Shown: positions 7,997 through 14,709, counted from the first letter of the stretch. The stretch is DNA of 24,567 nucleotides from an uncultured Acetatifactor sp. (GCA_910580225.1 CAJTXE010000051.1:1-24567), one strand, 5' to 3'. Numbers and translations: made by a program. Notes: generated by a model not told the origin, from the sequence alone.

Positions 7997-8599
7997 CTAT
8001 TCTTTTCTGTGGGATTCTAAAACTTCCAATCGTTTTTTCATTTTTTCATCATGGCTCAATTCTGGGAATTCTTTCTTTTTCAAAGGTATATTATGATAGT
8101 CTATCCGTTGGCTTTTTTGCCGTTCATAGCTATCTTTTGTTGAAAAATAGTTTTCAAAATCAAAAAAGTCATCACGCACACCTCGTATCATGCTACATAA
8201 TTCATTGTTTAATGGATATTTGAAATCATTTCCATAAATTGTGATACGAGCATAATATTTATCAGTATCTGTTTCTAAATCATTCGGTAGTTTATCGTGT
8301 ATATCAATGTCCAGGTGGATATCGTCCGTTTCCAATAGTGTATACAAAAAATTTGCAATATCGCCCATGGTGGATATTTGGGGAGGAGCGGAAGATAAAC
8401 CACATAGCCAGTCTAAGGATACATTGCAGGTTTGTGCAATATTTATCAGCACGTCCATATTGGGAGAATTACGGCCATTTTCATATGCTGATATGGATGG
8501 TTGCGGAATATTTACTAATTCGGCAAACTCTTGTTGTGTCAGTTTTTTATATAATCTTAGGGCTTGTAGACGTTTCCCAAAGGAATCTGTTGTTTTCAT
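7997..8599 (-). CDS. XRE-family transcriptional regulator of the protease operon
   Basis: The protein has 200 residues. Residues about 5-62 are a Cro/C1-type helix-turn-helix (FGKRLQALRLYKKLTQQEF, then IPQPSISAYENGRNSPNMDVL). The remaining 140 residues are charged and unrecognised, possibly for oligomerisation or signal sensing. An ATG two codons earlier (8605) is only three bases from the AAAGGG site; the chosen ATG at 8599 has a nine-base spacing. A TATAAT lies on this strand at 8630-8625. It heads the operon with the protease and membrane protein, and likely autorepresses it. It is divergent from the excisionase gene, so it may also affect element excision. Confidence 0.8.
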   Translation of the reverse strand: MKTTDSFGKRLQALRLYKKLTQQEFAELVNIPQPSISAYENGRNSPNMDVLINIAQTCNVSLDWLCGLSSAPPQISTMGDIANFLYTLLETDDIHLDIDIHDKLPNDLETDTDKYYARITIYGNDFKYPLNNELCSMIRGVRDDFFDFENYFSTKDSYERQKSQRIDYHNIPLKKKEFPELSHDEKMKKRLEVLESHRKE

Positions 8600-8706
8600 A
8601 TGCATTTACCCTTTCTTTTTTATAATTATAGCAAAAAAATATAAAAAATGAAATAAGAAAATCAAAGTATTCAACAGAACATAAAATATTAGCAAATAAA
8701 TAAATA

Positions 8707-8735
8707 TTGACAAATATAATAAATATCGATATAAT
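8707..8735 (+). promoter_or_regulatory. Consensus promoter of the excisionase-integrase operon
   Basis: TTGACA (8707-8712) and TATAAT (8730-8735) are spaced by exactly 17 bases, which is full consensus. It drives the rightward xis-int operon. The 8600-8763 gap is extremely AT-rich and also serves the divergent XRE operon. Confidence 0.75.
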
Positions 8736-8763
8736 AATAGAAAGTGGAAGAAAGGAGAAAACT

Positions 8764-8961
8764 ATGACAACCACAGAGACCAGGAACAAACTGTATTACA
8801 CCGCAGGAGACCTGTCTGACCTTTTGGGTATTTCTTTAGGACACAGCTACAAGCTGATAAGAAAACTCAATGAGGAACTTGCAGAGGACGGCTACATGAC
8901 CATATCCGGCAAGGTATCCAAACGCTACTTTGAGAAGCGTTGGTATGGATATGAGGCATGA
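8764..8961 (+). CDS. Excisionase-like helix-turn-helix protein
   Basis: This is a 65-residue basic protein with a MerR/excisionase-like winged helix (YYTAGDLSDLLGISLGHSY, then KLIRKLNEELAEDGYMTISGKVSKRYF). Small proteins of this kind next to tyrosine integrases bend DNA and direct excision. The start is the ATG following AAAGGAG (8751-8757); an upstream in-frame ATG at 8707 lies on the promoter -35 box and is not used. It is followed by a short gene and then by the integrase on the same strand. Confidence 0.75.
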   Translation: MTTTETRNKLYYTAGDLSDLLGISLGHSYKLIRKLNEELAEDGYMTISGKVSKRYFEKRWYGYEA

Positions 8962-8994
8962 GATTAGCGGTAAAGAGAAAGGAGGCGATTGCGA

Positions 8995-9252
8995 ATGACA
9001 TTAGACGGCTATGAGGTAAGGCAAATCAAACTTCCAGACCAGAGCGACACAGACCCGCATCCCCGGTTGCTGTTTGGGAAATGGGGAATCCATGCGGGAG
9101 AGGGCTTTACGGCATGGTTGCCCCAGGGGTGGACAAAAATCCGCATTGAGGTCAGTTGGAGAACCACAGGAGCCGCTTCATGGTATATCCCGGACTATCC
9201 CGATATCTGTCCCGTTGGCCTGTTCTGCCGGGTAGATGATGAAAGGGGGTGA
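8995..9252 (+). CDS. Small conserved mobile-element protein, DUF5348-like
   Basis: An 85-residue protein lies between the excisionase and integrase genes. The GKWGIHAGEGFTAWLPQGW, TKIRIE and WYIPDYPDICPVGLFCRV segments resemble in layout the small beta-rich DUF5348 proteins of Firmicute elements, but I am not certain of the family. The ATG at 8995 has AAAGGAGG nine bases upstream; the TTG at 8989 would be too close. No function is known. Synteny suggests a role in integration or excision, or in control of the operon. Confidence 0.55.
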   Translation: MTLDGYEVRQIKLPDQSDTDPHPRLLFGKWGIHAGEGFTAWLPQGWTKIRIEVSWRTTGAASWYIPDYPDICPVGLFCRVDDERG

Positions 9253-9262
9253 TAGAGAACCT

Positions 9263-10330
9263 ATGAAAGCGGAGAAAGACCCGAAAACAGGGAAATGGTT
9301 GGTGCAGTACCGATACACAGATTACCGTGGGCAACGGAAGAAGTCAACGAAACGTGGTTTTCGGACAAAGAAAGAAGCGGAGGAATGGCTGCGGGACTTT
9401 CTTGCCATGAAGCAGTCCAGTCTCAGCATGACCTTTTCAAGCTTTCTGGAATTGTACTATGCGGATATGGGGAAGCGGCTACGGGAAAATACCATGCGGA
9501 CGAAAAAGTATATCATGGACATCAAGATTCTGCCATATTTTGGCGAGAAGCCTATGTGTGACATCAGGGCTACGGATATCCGGGCATGGCAGAACGAACT
9601 TATGGAACAGGAGTTTGCACCCACCTATCTGAAGACAATCCAGAATCAGCTTTCTGCCGTGTTCAATTATGCGGTCAGGTATTATGACTTGCCGTCCAAT
9701 CCCTGTCTGAAAGCCGGGAGCATGGGGAAAAGCAGAGCGGAGGAAATGGATTTCTGGACAAAGGACGAGTTCATGCGGTTTTCCGATTCTGTCATGGATA
9801 AGCGTATGTCATACATGGCATTTGCCACTTTGTACTGGACTGGCATGCGGTTGGGAGAGCTTCTGGCACTGACGTGGAGAGATATAGATTTGGAAATGAA
9901 AACCATATCTATCAATAAGTCCTACCAGAGAATCGGGAAGCGGGACGTGATTACGCCGCCTAAGACACCGAAAGGCAAGCGAGTGATACGGATACCAGAA
10001 TTTCTTGCCGTAGATTTAAGGGATTTTCAGGATAGCTTTTACGATGTGAAAGAAGATGACAGAGTATTTCCCATCACGAAGTATTACCTTAAACACGAGA
10101 TAGAGCGTGGGGTCAAGAAAAGCGGTGTGAAAAGGCTGAATATCCATTCTTTGAGACATGCGCACGCAAGCCTTTTAATCGAACTGGGATTCTCGCCATT
10201 GGAGATTGCAGAGCGACTGGGACATGAGAAGATTGAGACTACACTCAATACATACAGCCATCTGTACCCCAAAAAGCAAGACCAGTTGGCAGACAGGTTA
10301 GACAAGGAGTATCAGGAGGGGCTTAAATGA
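9263..10330 (+). CDS. int: Tyrosine-type site-specific integrase
   Basis: This 355-residue integrase catalyses recombination between the element and the guaA 3' end. It has an N-terminal arm-binding AP2-like domain (KDPKTGKWLVQYRYTDYRGQ), a core-binding SAM-like domain (about residues 55-150), and a catalytic domain with Arg196 (TGMRLGEL), His295-x-x-Arg298 (HSLRHAHA), His321 (LGHEKIETT) and nucleophile Tyr331 (NTYSHLYP). All key residues are present, so it should be active. The ATG at 9263 with AAAGGGGG upstream is preferred over an in-frame ATG at 9236 that lacks a ribosome binding site. Its stop overlaps the start of the next gene (ATGA). Confidence 0.93.
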   Translation: MKAEKDPKTGKWLVQYRYTDYRGQRKKSTKRGFRTKKEAEEWLRDFLAMKQSSLSMTFSSFLELYYADMGKRLRENTMRTKKYIMDIKILPYFGEKPMCDIRATDIRAWQNELMEQEFAPTYLKTIQNQLSAVFNYAVRYYDLPSNPCLKAGSMGKSRAEEMDFWTKDEFMRFSDSVMDKRMSYMAFATLYWTGMRLGELLALTWRDIDLEMKTISINKSYQRIGKRDVITPPKTPKGKRVIRIPEFLAVDLRDFQDSFYDVKEDDRVFPITKYYLKHEIERGVKKSGVKRLNIHSLRHAHASLLIELGFSPLEIAERLGHEKIETTLNTYSHLYPKKQDQLADRLDKEYQEGLK

Positions 10331-10695
10331 GCGGATTGGACAAGAACAGAAACCGGAACCAGACCATTTGCTTCCGTATGTCTCCGTCAGAGCGTTCGGA
10401 GTTGGAAGCCCGGATTCAGGCAAGCGGCATGCCGAAAGGGAGATTTTTCATCGAAATGCTCCTGCATGGAGAAATCAGGATTGCAGTGGGCAAGTACCAG
10501 AGTGACCGCCTTAGCTTAGAAATCCGGCGGTTGAGGGAATGCCTGGAGGACATGCCTGCAACGGATGTAGAAGCGTGTACACAGGTTCTGGAAGGATGCA
10601 AGGCACTGTTGGAGGTATTGGCAAAATTGTCGGTAAGTAACGATAAGATATCGGCTGAAGATTTTGCCATGGGAAATTCGGAGGGGGAAATATAA
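10327..10695 (+). CDS. MobC-like ribbon-helix-helix mobilization protein
   Basis: The protein has 122 residues. Its N-terminal segment NQTICFRMSPSERSELEARI followed by GMPKGRFFIEMLLHGEI is the ribbon-helix-helix pattern of small plasmid mobilization accessory proteins. The C-terminal half is helical. Its ATG overlaps the integrase stop, so the two are coupled. It may bind oriT, or regulate the integrase operon. A perfect hairpin follows the stop. Confidence 0.65.
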   Translation: MSGLDKNRNRNQTICFRMSPSERSELEARIQASGMPKGRFFIEMLLHGEIRIAVGKYQSDRLSLEIRRLRECLEDMPATDVEACTQVLEGCKALLEVLAKLSVSNDKISAEDFAMGNSEGEI

Positions 10696-10697
10696 AA

Positions 10698-10724
10698 GCT
10701 CTTGTATTTGGCAGATACAAGAGC
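10698..10724 (+). terminator. Perfect 10-bp hairpin after the mobilization gene
   Basis: GCTCTTGTAT (10698-10707) pairs with ATACAAGAGC (10715-10724) with a 7-base loop; AAAA precedes it and CTTTC follows. It probably ends or attenuates the xis-int transcript before the ATPase gene. Confidence 0.6.
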
Positions 10725-10731
10725 CTTTCAG

Positions 10732-10778
10732 CCATGGTATATGTACATGACCTATCAACTATGTCCATCATACCATGG
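10732..10778. repeat. Inverted repeat upstream of the ATPase gene
   Basis: CCATGGTAT (10732-10740) and ATACCATGG (10770-10778) are perfect inverted copies separated by 29 bases. They lie between the preceding hairpin and the ribosome binding site of the ATPase gene at 10821, and may be a protein-binding site. Confidence 0.3.
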
Positions 10779-10820
10779 TATTCCCCAAAAGGCAAGAGTT
10801 TGAAAGGAGAAAAACATAGT

Positions 10821-11786
10821 ATGAACGGACAGGAAAATGTGAAGATTATCAGCATGGATACGATACAGGCAGAGGAGGTAAAGTGGCTTTGGTATCCGTA
10901 TATTCCTTACGGAAAAATCACAATCATCCAGGGAGACCCCGGAGAGGGAAAGACAACGTTTGTTTTGAAGTTGGCGGCACTGTTATCCAGAGGAAAATGT
11001 TTTGGTGAGGGAGAAGTAGTATCCATACAGGAGCCGGTGTCTGTCATCTATCAGACGGCAGAGGACGGTCTGGCAGATACCATAAAACCGAGGTTAGCGG
11101 AAGCACAGGCGGACTGCACAAAGATTCTGGTGATAGATGATAGCGAAAAGTCTTTGAGCATGCAGGACGAGCGCATTGAACAGGCAGTCAGAAAGACCCA
11201 GGCGAAAGTACTGGTCTTAGACCCGATACAGGCGTATTTGGGCGAGAAAGTCGATATGAATCGAGCCAATGAAGCAAGAGAGGTCACAAAGTATCTTGCT
11301 TCTGTTGCGGAGCGTACAGGTTGCGCCGTTATTCTGATAGGGCACATGAACAAAGGGGGTGGGATGAAAGCAGCATACAGGGGCAATGGCTCTATTGATT
11401 TTTATGCTATAGCAAGAAGCGTCCTGCTTGTGGGAAAAGTGCCGGATGACGAAGAAGTCCGGGCGGTCTGCCAGATAAAGAACAATCTAGCACAAGAGGG
11501 AAATACTATGGCATTCTCTTTGGGCGAGGCGGGCTTTCGGTGGATTGGGAGATATGATATTTCAGATGATGAATTGCTTAAAGGCTTCTCCGATGATAAT
11601 AAAAAAGAAAAGGCAGAAAATTTCTTGAAAAGCCTGCTGGAACAGCATGACAGCTATCCGGCTAATGAGATTTTTATTCAGGGAAAGAAGCTGGGAATCT
11701 CAAAGCGCACTATAGAAAATGTGAAACAGGAATTGGGGATTAAATCCGTCCGGGTTGGTACAGGGTGGCATTGGTCAAAAAAGTGA
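10821..11786 (+). CDS. RepA-like AAA ATPase (AAA_25), probable replicative helicase of the element
   Basis: A 321-residue RecA-fold ATPase. Walker A is GDPGEGKTT (residues 38-46), Walker B-like AKVLVLDPIQAYLG, then CAVILIGHMNKGGGMKAAYRG as in RepA/DnaB-type hexameric helicases of plasmids and mobile elements. The C-terminal 60 residues look like a winged-helix DNA-binding module (EIFIQGKKLGISKRTIENVK). The start is the ATG after AAAGGAG (10803-10809); an upstream in-frame ATG at 10734 lies in the hairpin and repeat region. It probably supports autonomous replication of the excised circle, which stabilises such elements. Confidence 0.8.
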   Translation: MNGQENVKIISMDTIQAEEVKWLWYPYIPYGKITIIQGDPGEGKTTFVLKLAALLSRGKCFGEGEVVSIQEPVSVIYQTAEDGLADTIKPRLAEAQADCTKILVIDDSEKSLSMQDERIEQAVRKTQAKVLVLDPIQAYLGEKVDMNRANEAREVTKYLASVAERTGCAVILIGHMNKGGGMKAAYRGNGSIDFYAIARSVLLVGKVPDDEEVRAVCQIKNNLAQEGNTMAFSLGEAGFRWIGRYDISDDELLKGFSDDNKKEKAENFLKSLLEQHDSYPANEIFIQGKKLGISKRTIENVKQELGIKSVRVGTGWHWSKK

Positions 11787-11789
11787 TTT

Positions 11790-11888
11790 TCAAGAACGTA
11801 ACACCGCAGGGTGTTTACAAAAACCAAAAGCAAAAATGCGGCCTTGAACAACGTTTTTTCAAAAGCCTTTGCGGTGTTGGGTTCTTGA
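11790..11888 (+). repeat. Long imperfect inverted repeat between ATPase and mobC
   Basis: TCAAGAACGTAACACCGC (11790-11807) pairs with GCGGTGTTGGGTTCTTGA (11871-11888), 16 of 18 matching. An inner weaker stem (GGCCTTGAA / TTCAAAAGCC) lies within. It starts four bases after the ATPase stop. It may be a terminator, a replication origin used by the RepA-like ATPase, or part of a transfer region. It occupies much of the 462-base gene-free gap. Confidence 0.5.
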
Positions 11889-12049
11889 ACAAAAACCGGA
11901 TGATTTTCTTTTTATTGCTTATGTAATTTTGAAAGACGCATTAGCGGTAAAAGGAAAAATAGCAGGGCAGGACAGTCCGTGAATCAGCCCCATTCTTTTT
12001 GGCGTTGGCGGCTATATAGCAAGCATAGGAAAAGTATCCCCAAACTCCC

Positions 12050-12182
12050 AAAAGGGGTATGGGAATACTTGTCCTACTTGTTAGGGGAGTACCCCTAATA
12101 CCCCCAACATTTCCATCAAACGGACGGAAAGAGAATGTACGGCGGCGTACACATTCTTTAAGCGTAAATTTAGCAAATTTAC
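12050..12182 (+). other. Candidate oriT region upstream of mobC
   Basis: Three compact inverted repeats cluster here: TTAGGGG/CCCCTAA (12081-12098), a stem of AGAATGTACG with a near-complement around 12131-12157, and GTAAATTT/AAATTTAC (12164-12182) with a 3-base loop. C-rich blocks (CCCCCAAC) lie between them. Clusters of short hairpins just upstream of mobC are typical of transfer origins. No nic site is identified, so the call rests on position and structure only. Confidence 0.4.
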
Positions 12183-12248
12183 TCACGGTGAGGACGGTAG
12201 AAATGGACAGTGGTTATATTGCTTTTTGTGTAGGGAGGATTGTGAAGC

Positions 12249-12599
12249 ATGAGAGGAAAGGGCAAAGAGAATATCGGAAGAACAAGAGGGCAGGAAATCC
12301 ATTTGCGATTAGGGCAAGAGGAAATGGAACTGCTAAAGAAAAAAGCTGCAAGCTACAACATGACACGTTACGATTATTTGAGAAACATTGTCGTGTTCGG
12401 AAGCGTAAGGGCGCAGTCTAAACTATCTGACGCTCAATTTCAAGACCTGCTAAACGAGCTAAACCACATAGGGGTAAATATCAACCAGATTGCCCGGAGG
12501 GTAAACGAAGCGAGGAACGCAGACCGGGAGGACTTTGACCTGCTTGTACTGCACTATGAACAGCTTATGAACCTTTTTCGGAAATGGGCTGACTTCTGA
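12249..12599 (+). CDS. mobC: MobC-family relaxosome accessory protein
   Basis: The protein has 116 residues. The N-terminal segment RGQEIHLRLGQEEMELLKKK with YNMTRYDYLRNIVVFG is a ribbon-helix-helix, and the C-terminal NELNHIGVNINQIARRVNEA is the signature of MobC relaxosome proteins, which help the relaxase nick oriT. The start has GGGAGGAT (12234-12241) upstream. In related elements a relaxase gene follows immediately; here only about 370 bases without a relaxase reading frame follow, so the mobilization module seems truncated. Confidence 0.85.
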   Translation: MRGKGKENIGRTRGQEIHLRLGQEEMELLKKKAASYNMTRYDYLRNIVVFGSVRAQSKLSDAQFQDLLNELNHIGVNINQIARRVNEARNADREDFDLLVLHYEQLMNLFRKWADF

Positions 12600-12606
12600 C
12601 GGGGCA

Positions 12607-12807
12607 AAGGACTATGGCAGTTATCGAAAAATACCAGATATAGCAACGGTGAATCTTACGGTGTGGTATGGAGCAAGCGACAAGATAGCGGAGAAGAAGC
12701 CGGAAGAAATCATGAGGGATATTCTACATGAGGACGTGGAGGGGAATGGAGACAACAGCCATGTTCTCCCCCCTGAAAGATTCAGAAAACGTCCTCCGGC
12801 CGTCTAA
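12607..12807 (+). pseudogene. Unassigned open frame after mobC, possible gene remnant
   Basis: An open stretch in the +1 frame relative to mobC continues from within mobC to a TAA at 12805-12807. It contains TVNLTVWYGASDKIAEKKPE and ends HVLPPERFRKRPPAV. A GTG at 12649 would give 52 residues but has no clear ribosome binding site. Composition looks coding, yet I do not recognise it. It may be a small real gene or the tail of a deleted gene where the relaxase would be expected. The rest of the gap (12808-12971) holds two copies of the palindrome CGTGTACACG and nothing else I can name. Confidence 0.3.
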
Positions 12808-12879
12808 GGATTAAGATGTCCCTTACAATGAGCGCGAATAAATTTTTCCTTTCTTTTCCCTTGCCTATATCCTAAAAAA

Positions 12880-12957
12880 CGTGTACACGCCCATGGACGG
12901 GCTTTTGGGGGTTCAATCATAGTTTTATACTCTCGCTGGACATAGAGCGTGTACACG
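12880..12957. repeat. Two copies of a 10-bp palindrome
   Basis: CGTGTACACG, a perfect palindrome, occurs at 12880-12889 and again at 12948-12957, the second copy ending 14 bases beyond the 3' end of the minus-strand surface-protein gene. The copies could be binding sites for a dimeric regulator. A small GCCC/GGGC stem followed by TTTT lies just after the first. Confidence 0.35.
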
Positions 12958-12971
12958 GATTCTATGGCTTT

Positions 12972-13832
12972 TTATGCAGATTTATTTTTTCCGCCGTTCT
13001 TTTTTCTTATGAGGAAAAAGGCGGCTGTCAGCGCAACTGCCGCAAGCACTATCAGGACAGGAACCATGATTCCCATAAAGGATGATTCCGTCCTGCCGCT
13101 GTTCTCCGCTTTCTTCTCCTGCTCTATCGCCTGTTGGATTTCCTTTTTATCGCTTTCATCCAATTCGTTCAGGATTTCTTCTATCTCTTCCCTGTTCTGG
13201 GGTGTCAGGCTTTCAGTTTCGGAACCATTATCTTCACTGTCGGGGAACATGTCGGAATAGGTACACTGGTCAACAAAGTCATAAGGCTCGTCATGTTCCA
13301 GAATGTACGCATACTGCCAGTCCCACAATTTTTGAAAAGCGGTGTTAACAGCTTCCCGGTTATTCCCCGTGTCCGGCATGAAAGTAAGGAAAGTTCCATA
13401 GGTATGATAGGCAAGGTTCTCCTGACTTGTCTTTGCGTTTTCCCATGACTTTCCATTGGCAGATTTCAGCGGCGCAAAGCAACAGTAGGTGAGTTCGTAA
13501 ATCAGCCTGTCAAAATCGGAGAGTTCTTCAAAGGGTATCTTCCCATCCCTCTCCGGGATTGTTGCGTCATAGACAAGCTGGGTCACGCCCTTAATGTTCA
13601 TGATGTTGCTCCATGTAGGGTCAGTGGCGATAAAGGAAACGCTGTCAAGGAGTTCCTGATAGACTTCCTGCGCTTCTGCGTTCCCGGCTTCGCCGCCCGT
13701 GCCGCCGTTCAGAATGACGCTCCCGCTGTCTCCGCCGTCCTGAGCTTCCGTTGCATGAGCCGCTGTCGGAAAGAGCATGGCGGCGACAAGGGCAAGCACA
13801 ACAATGGGTTTTCTAATATTTCTTCTTTTCAT
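12972..13832 (-). CDS. Exported, C-terminally membrane-anchored protein of the mobile element
   Basis: This 286-residue protein has a classic signal peptide (KRRNIRKPIVVLALVAAMLF, cleavage near AAHA-TE). A 200-residue extracellular part without recognised domains follows, including NIMNIKGVTQLVYDATIPER, FDRLIYELTYCCFAPLKSA and NLAYHTYGTFLTFMPDTG. Then come an acidic, helical, coiled-coil-like stretch (NREEIEEILNELDESDKKE) and a terminal transmembrane segment (MVPVLIVLAAVALTAAFFLI) with a basic tail. It has no LPXTG motif. The ATG at 13832 follows GGGAAAGGAA; an upstream in-frame start at 13871 would put a charged stretch before the signal peptide. Function unknown; surface exclusion, adhesion or mating-related roles are conceivable. 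Confidence 0.75.
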   Translation of the reverse strand: MKRRNIRKPIVVLALVAAMLFPTAAHATEAQDGGDSGSVILNGGTGGEAGNAEAQEVYQELLDSVSFIATDPTWSNIMNIKGVTQLVYDATIPERDGKIPFEELSDFDRLIYELTYCCFAPLKSANGKSWENAKTSQENLAYHTYGTFLTFMPDTGNNREAVNTAFQKLWDWQYAYILEHDEPYDFVDQCTYSDMFPDSEDNGSETESLTPQNREEIEEILNELDESDKKEIQQAIEQEKKAENSGRTESSFMGIMVPVLIVLAAVALTAAFFLIRKKNGGKNKSA

Positions 13833-13845
13833 AATTTTTCCTTTC

Positions 13846-13861
13846 CCGTCCTCACCGTGAG
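13846..13861. repeat. 16-bp element repeated in inverted orientation (second copy at 12182-12197)
   Basis: CTCACGGTGAGGACGG reads on the minus strand here and on the plus strand at 12182-12197. It includes the palindrome CTCAC-G-GTGAG. Each copy lies upstream of and in the same orientation as the next gene (the surface protein and mobC), which suggests a shared operator or leader element. Confidence 0.5.
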
Positions 13862-13959
13862 CACGAATCAAGTGGATTATATCATATTATATGCTATATA
13901 TGTAATGTGTAATATAACATTTATTATTTTTTAAGTTGTCGTAAAAGGCTGACTTTTTT

Positions 13960-13992
13960 CATATGCTATAGATGGAGGTGAGATAGCATATG
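13960..13992 (+). promoter_or_regulatory. Inverted repeat enclosing the ribosome binding site and start of the XRE gene
   Basis: CATATGCTAT (13960-13969) and ATAGCATATG (13983-13992) are perfect 10-bp inverted copies. The 13-base loop contains GGAGG (13974-13978), and the ATG (13990-13992) is inside the right arm. A further copy, ATATGCTAT, is at 13889-13897. It could be an RNA hairpin limiting translation, or a DNA operator for the XRE protein. Confidence 0.65.
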
Positions 13993-14214
13993 AACCGTGC
14001 GCACAGTGAGGAATACAGGAAACTGGGACTGAATATCGCATACTACCGAAAAGAGCGGGGGCTTTCCCAAATCCAGTTGGCAGACCGCATTGATATCAGC
14101 CGTACCCACATGTCACGGATTGAAAATAATGACTGCGCTGTTTCCCTTGACGTGATTTTCAGCATTGCAAAGGCTCTGGAAGTCCCGATAGACAAGCTGT
14201 TTGAGTTCCGCTAG
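13990..14214 (+). CDS. Small XRE-family regulator
   Basis: This 74-residue protein is essentially one Cro/C1-type helix-turn-helix (LGLNIAYYRKERGLSQIQLA, then IDISRTHMSRIENNDCAVSLD) with the family's IAKALEVPIDKLFE ending. The start has GGAGG upstream, in the loop of a 10-bp inverted repeat. It is divergent from the surface-protein gene, with a 157-base AT-rich gap containing a further copy of the repeat half, and so probably controls both. Its stop lies three bases from the stop of the convergent gene at 14218. Confidence 0.85.
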   Translation: MNRAHSEEYRKLGLNIAYYRKERGLSQIQLADRIDISRTHMSRIENNDCAVSLDVIFSIAKALEVPIDKLFEFR

Positions 14215-14217
14215 GCC

Positions 14218-14625
14218 TTAGTCCTCCCCGCACTCGAAACATACATAACAGTGGCTAAGCAATCCCATTTCCGTGTCAATCCCCACCAAGCTTTCCTGAT
14301 AATCGCTAAGGTCTTCTTCGTCAAGGGGTTCTCCGTCCCCGAAATAAGTCTCCGTCAACTCCTGCTTCAATGTTTCCGGATTCTTGAAAAGGTTCCCCCT
14401 CTGGAAACTGACGATAGCGTCTATGAATCCAATCAGGTGAAACCATCTCTCGTTTGCCGTCATGTAAAAGTCCCCGGATTGTTCATACTGTTTCAGGCGG
14501 TATTTGCGTTCCATATGGTTCGCAAAGTTTTTGTCGGATTTGAGCAGTGTGTACAAGCCCGCATGGGCATACTCAAAGGAATTATAGGCGTATTTTTTGA
14601 GTTCGTTATATAATTCCGGCTTCAT
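14218..14625 (-). CDS. Hypothetical 135-residue mobile-element protein
   Basis: I do not recognise this protein. It is soluble, rich in aromatic residues and probably helical (YNELKKYAYNSFEYAHAGLY, ANERWFHLIGFIDAIVSF). The acidic C-terminus has two cysteines (HCYVCFECGED) that might bind metal. The ATG at 14625 has AAAGGAAA upstream. It converges with the small XRE gene with only three bases between stop codons, so their transcripts must overlap. The 132 bases upstream are very AT-rich. Confidence 0.6.
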   Translation of the reverse strand: MKPELYNELKKYAYNSFEYAHAGLYTLLKSDKNFANHMERKYRLKQYEQSGDFYMTANERWFHLIGFIDAIVSFQRGNLFKNPETLKQELTETYFGDGEPLDEEDLSDYQESLVGIDTEMGLLSHCYVCFECGED

Positions 14626-14676
14626 AGACGTTTCCTTTCTTTTATCGCTCTATTTTCTTAAATATTCAATGATTTA

Positions 14677-14709
14677 ATAACATAAAAATATAACATAAAT
14701 AATAACATA
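14677..14709. repeat. Three ATAACATA direct repeats, possible operator
   Basis: ATAACATA occurs at 14677-14684, 14690-14697 and 14702-14709, that is every 12-13 bases, about 50 bases before the ribbon-helix-helix gene. Regulators of that fold often bind tandem repeats, so autoregulation is plausible. Confidence 0.4.

Noticed and set aside
12059..12421. A long open frame over the oriT-like region and the start of mobC
   Set aside because: It overlaps mobC in another frame, covers several hairpins, is very rich in basic residues and resembles no protein; mobC has the better start and family match.
12841..12920. Terminator for mobC or the surface gene at the GCCC/GGGC stem
   Set aside because: The stem has only 4 bp and a six-base loop; the following T-run is short.
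14677..14709. CRISPR-like repeats
   Set aside because: The repeats are only 8 bases with 4-5-base gaps; there are no spacers or cas genes.
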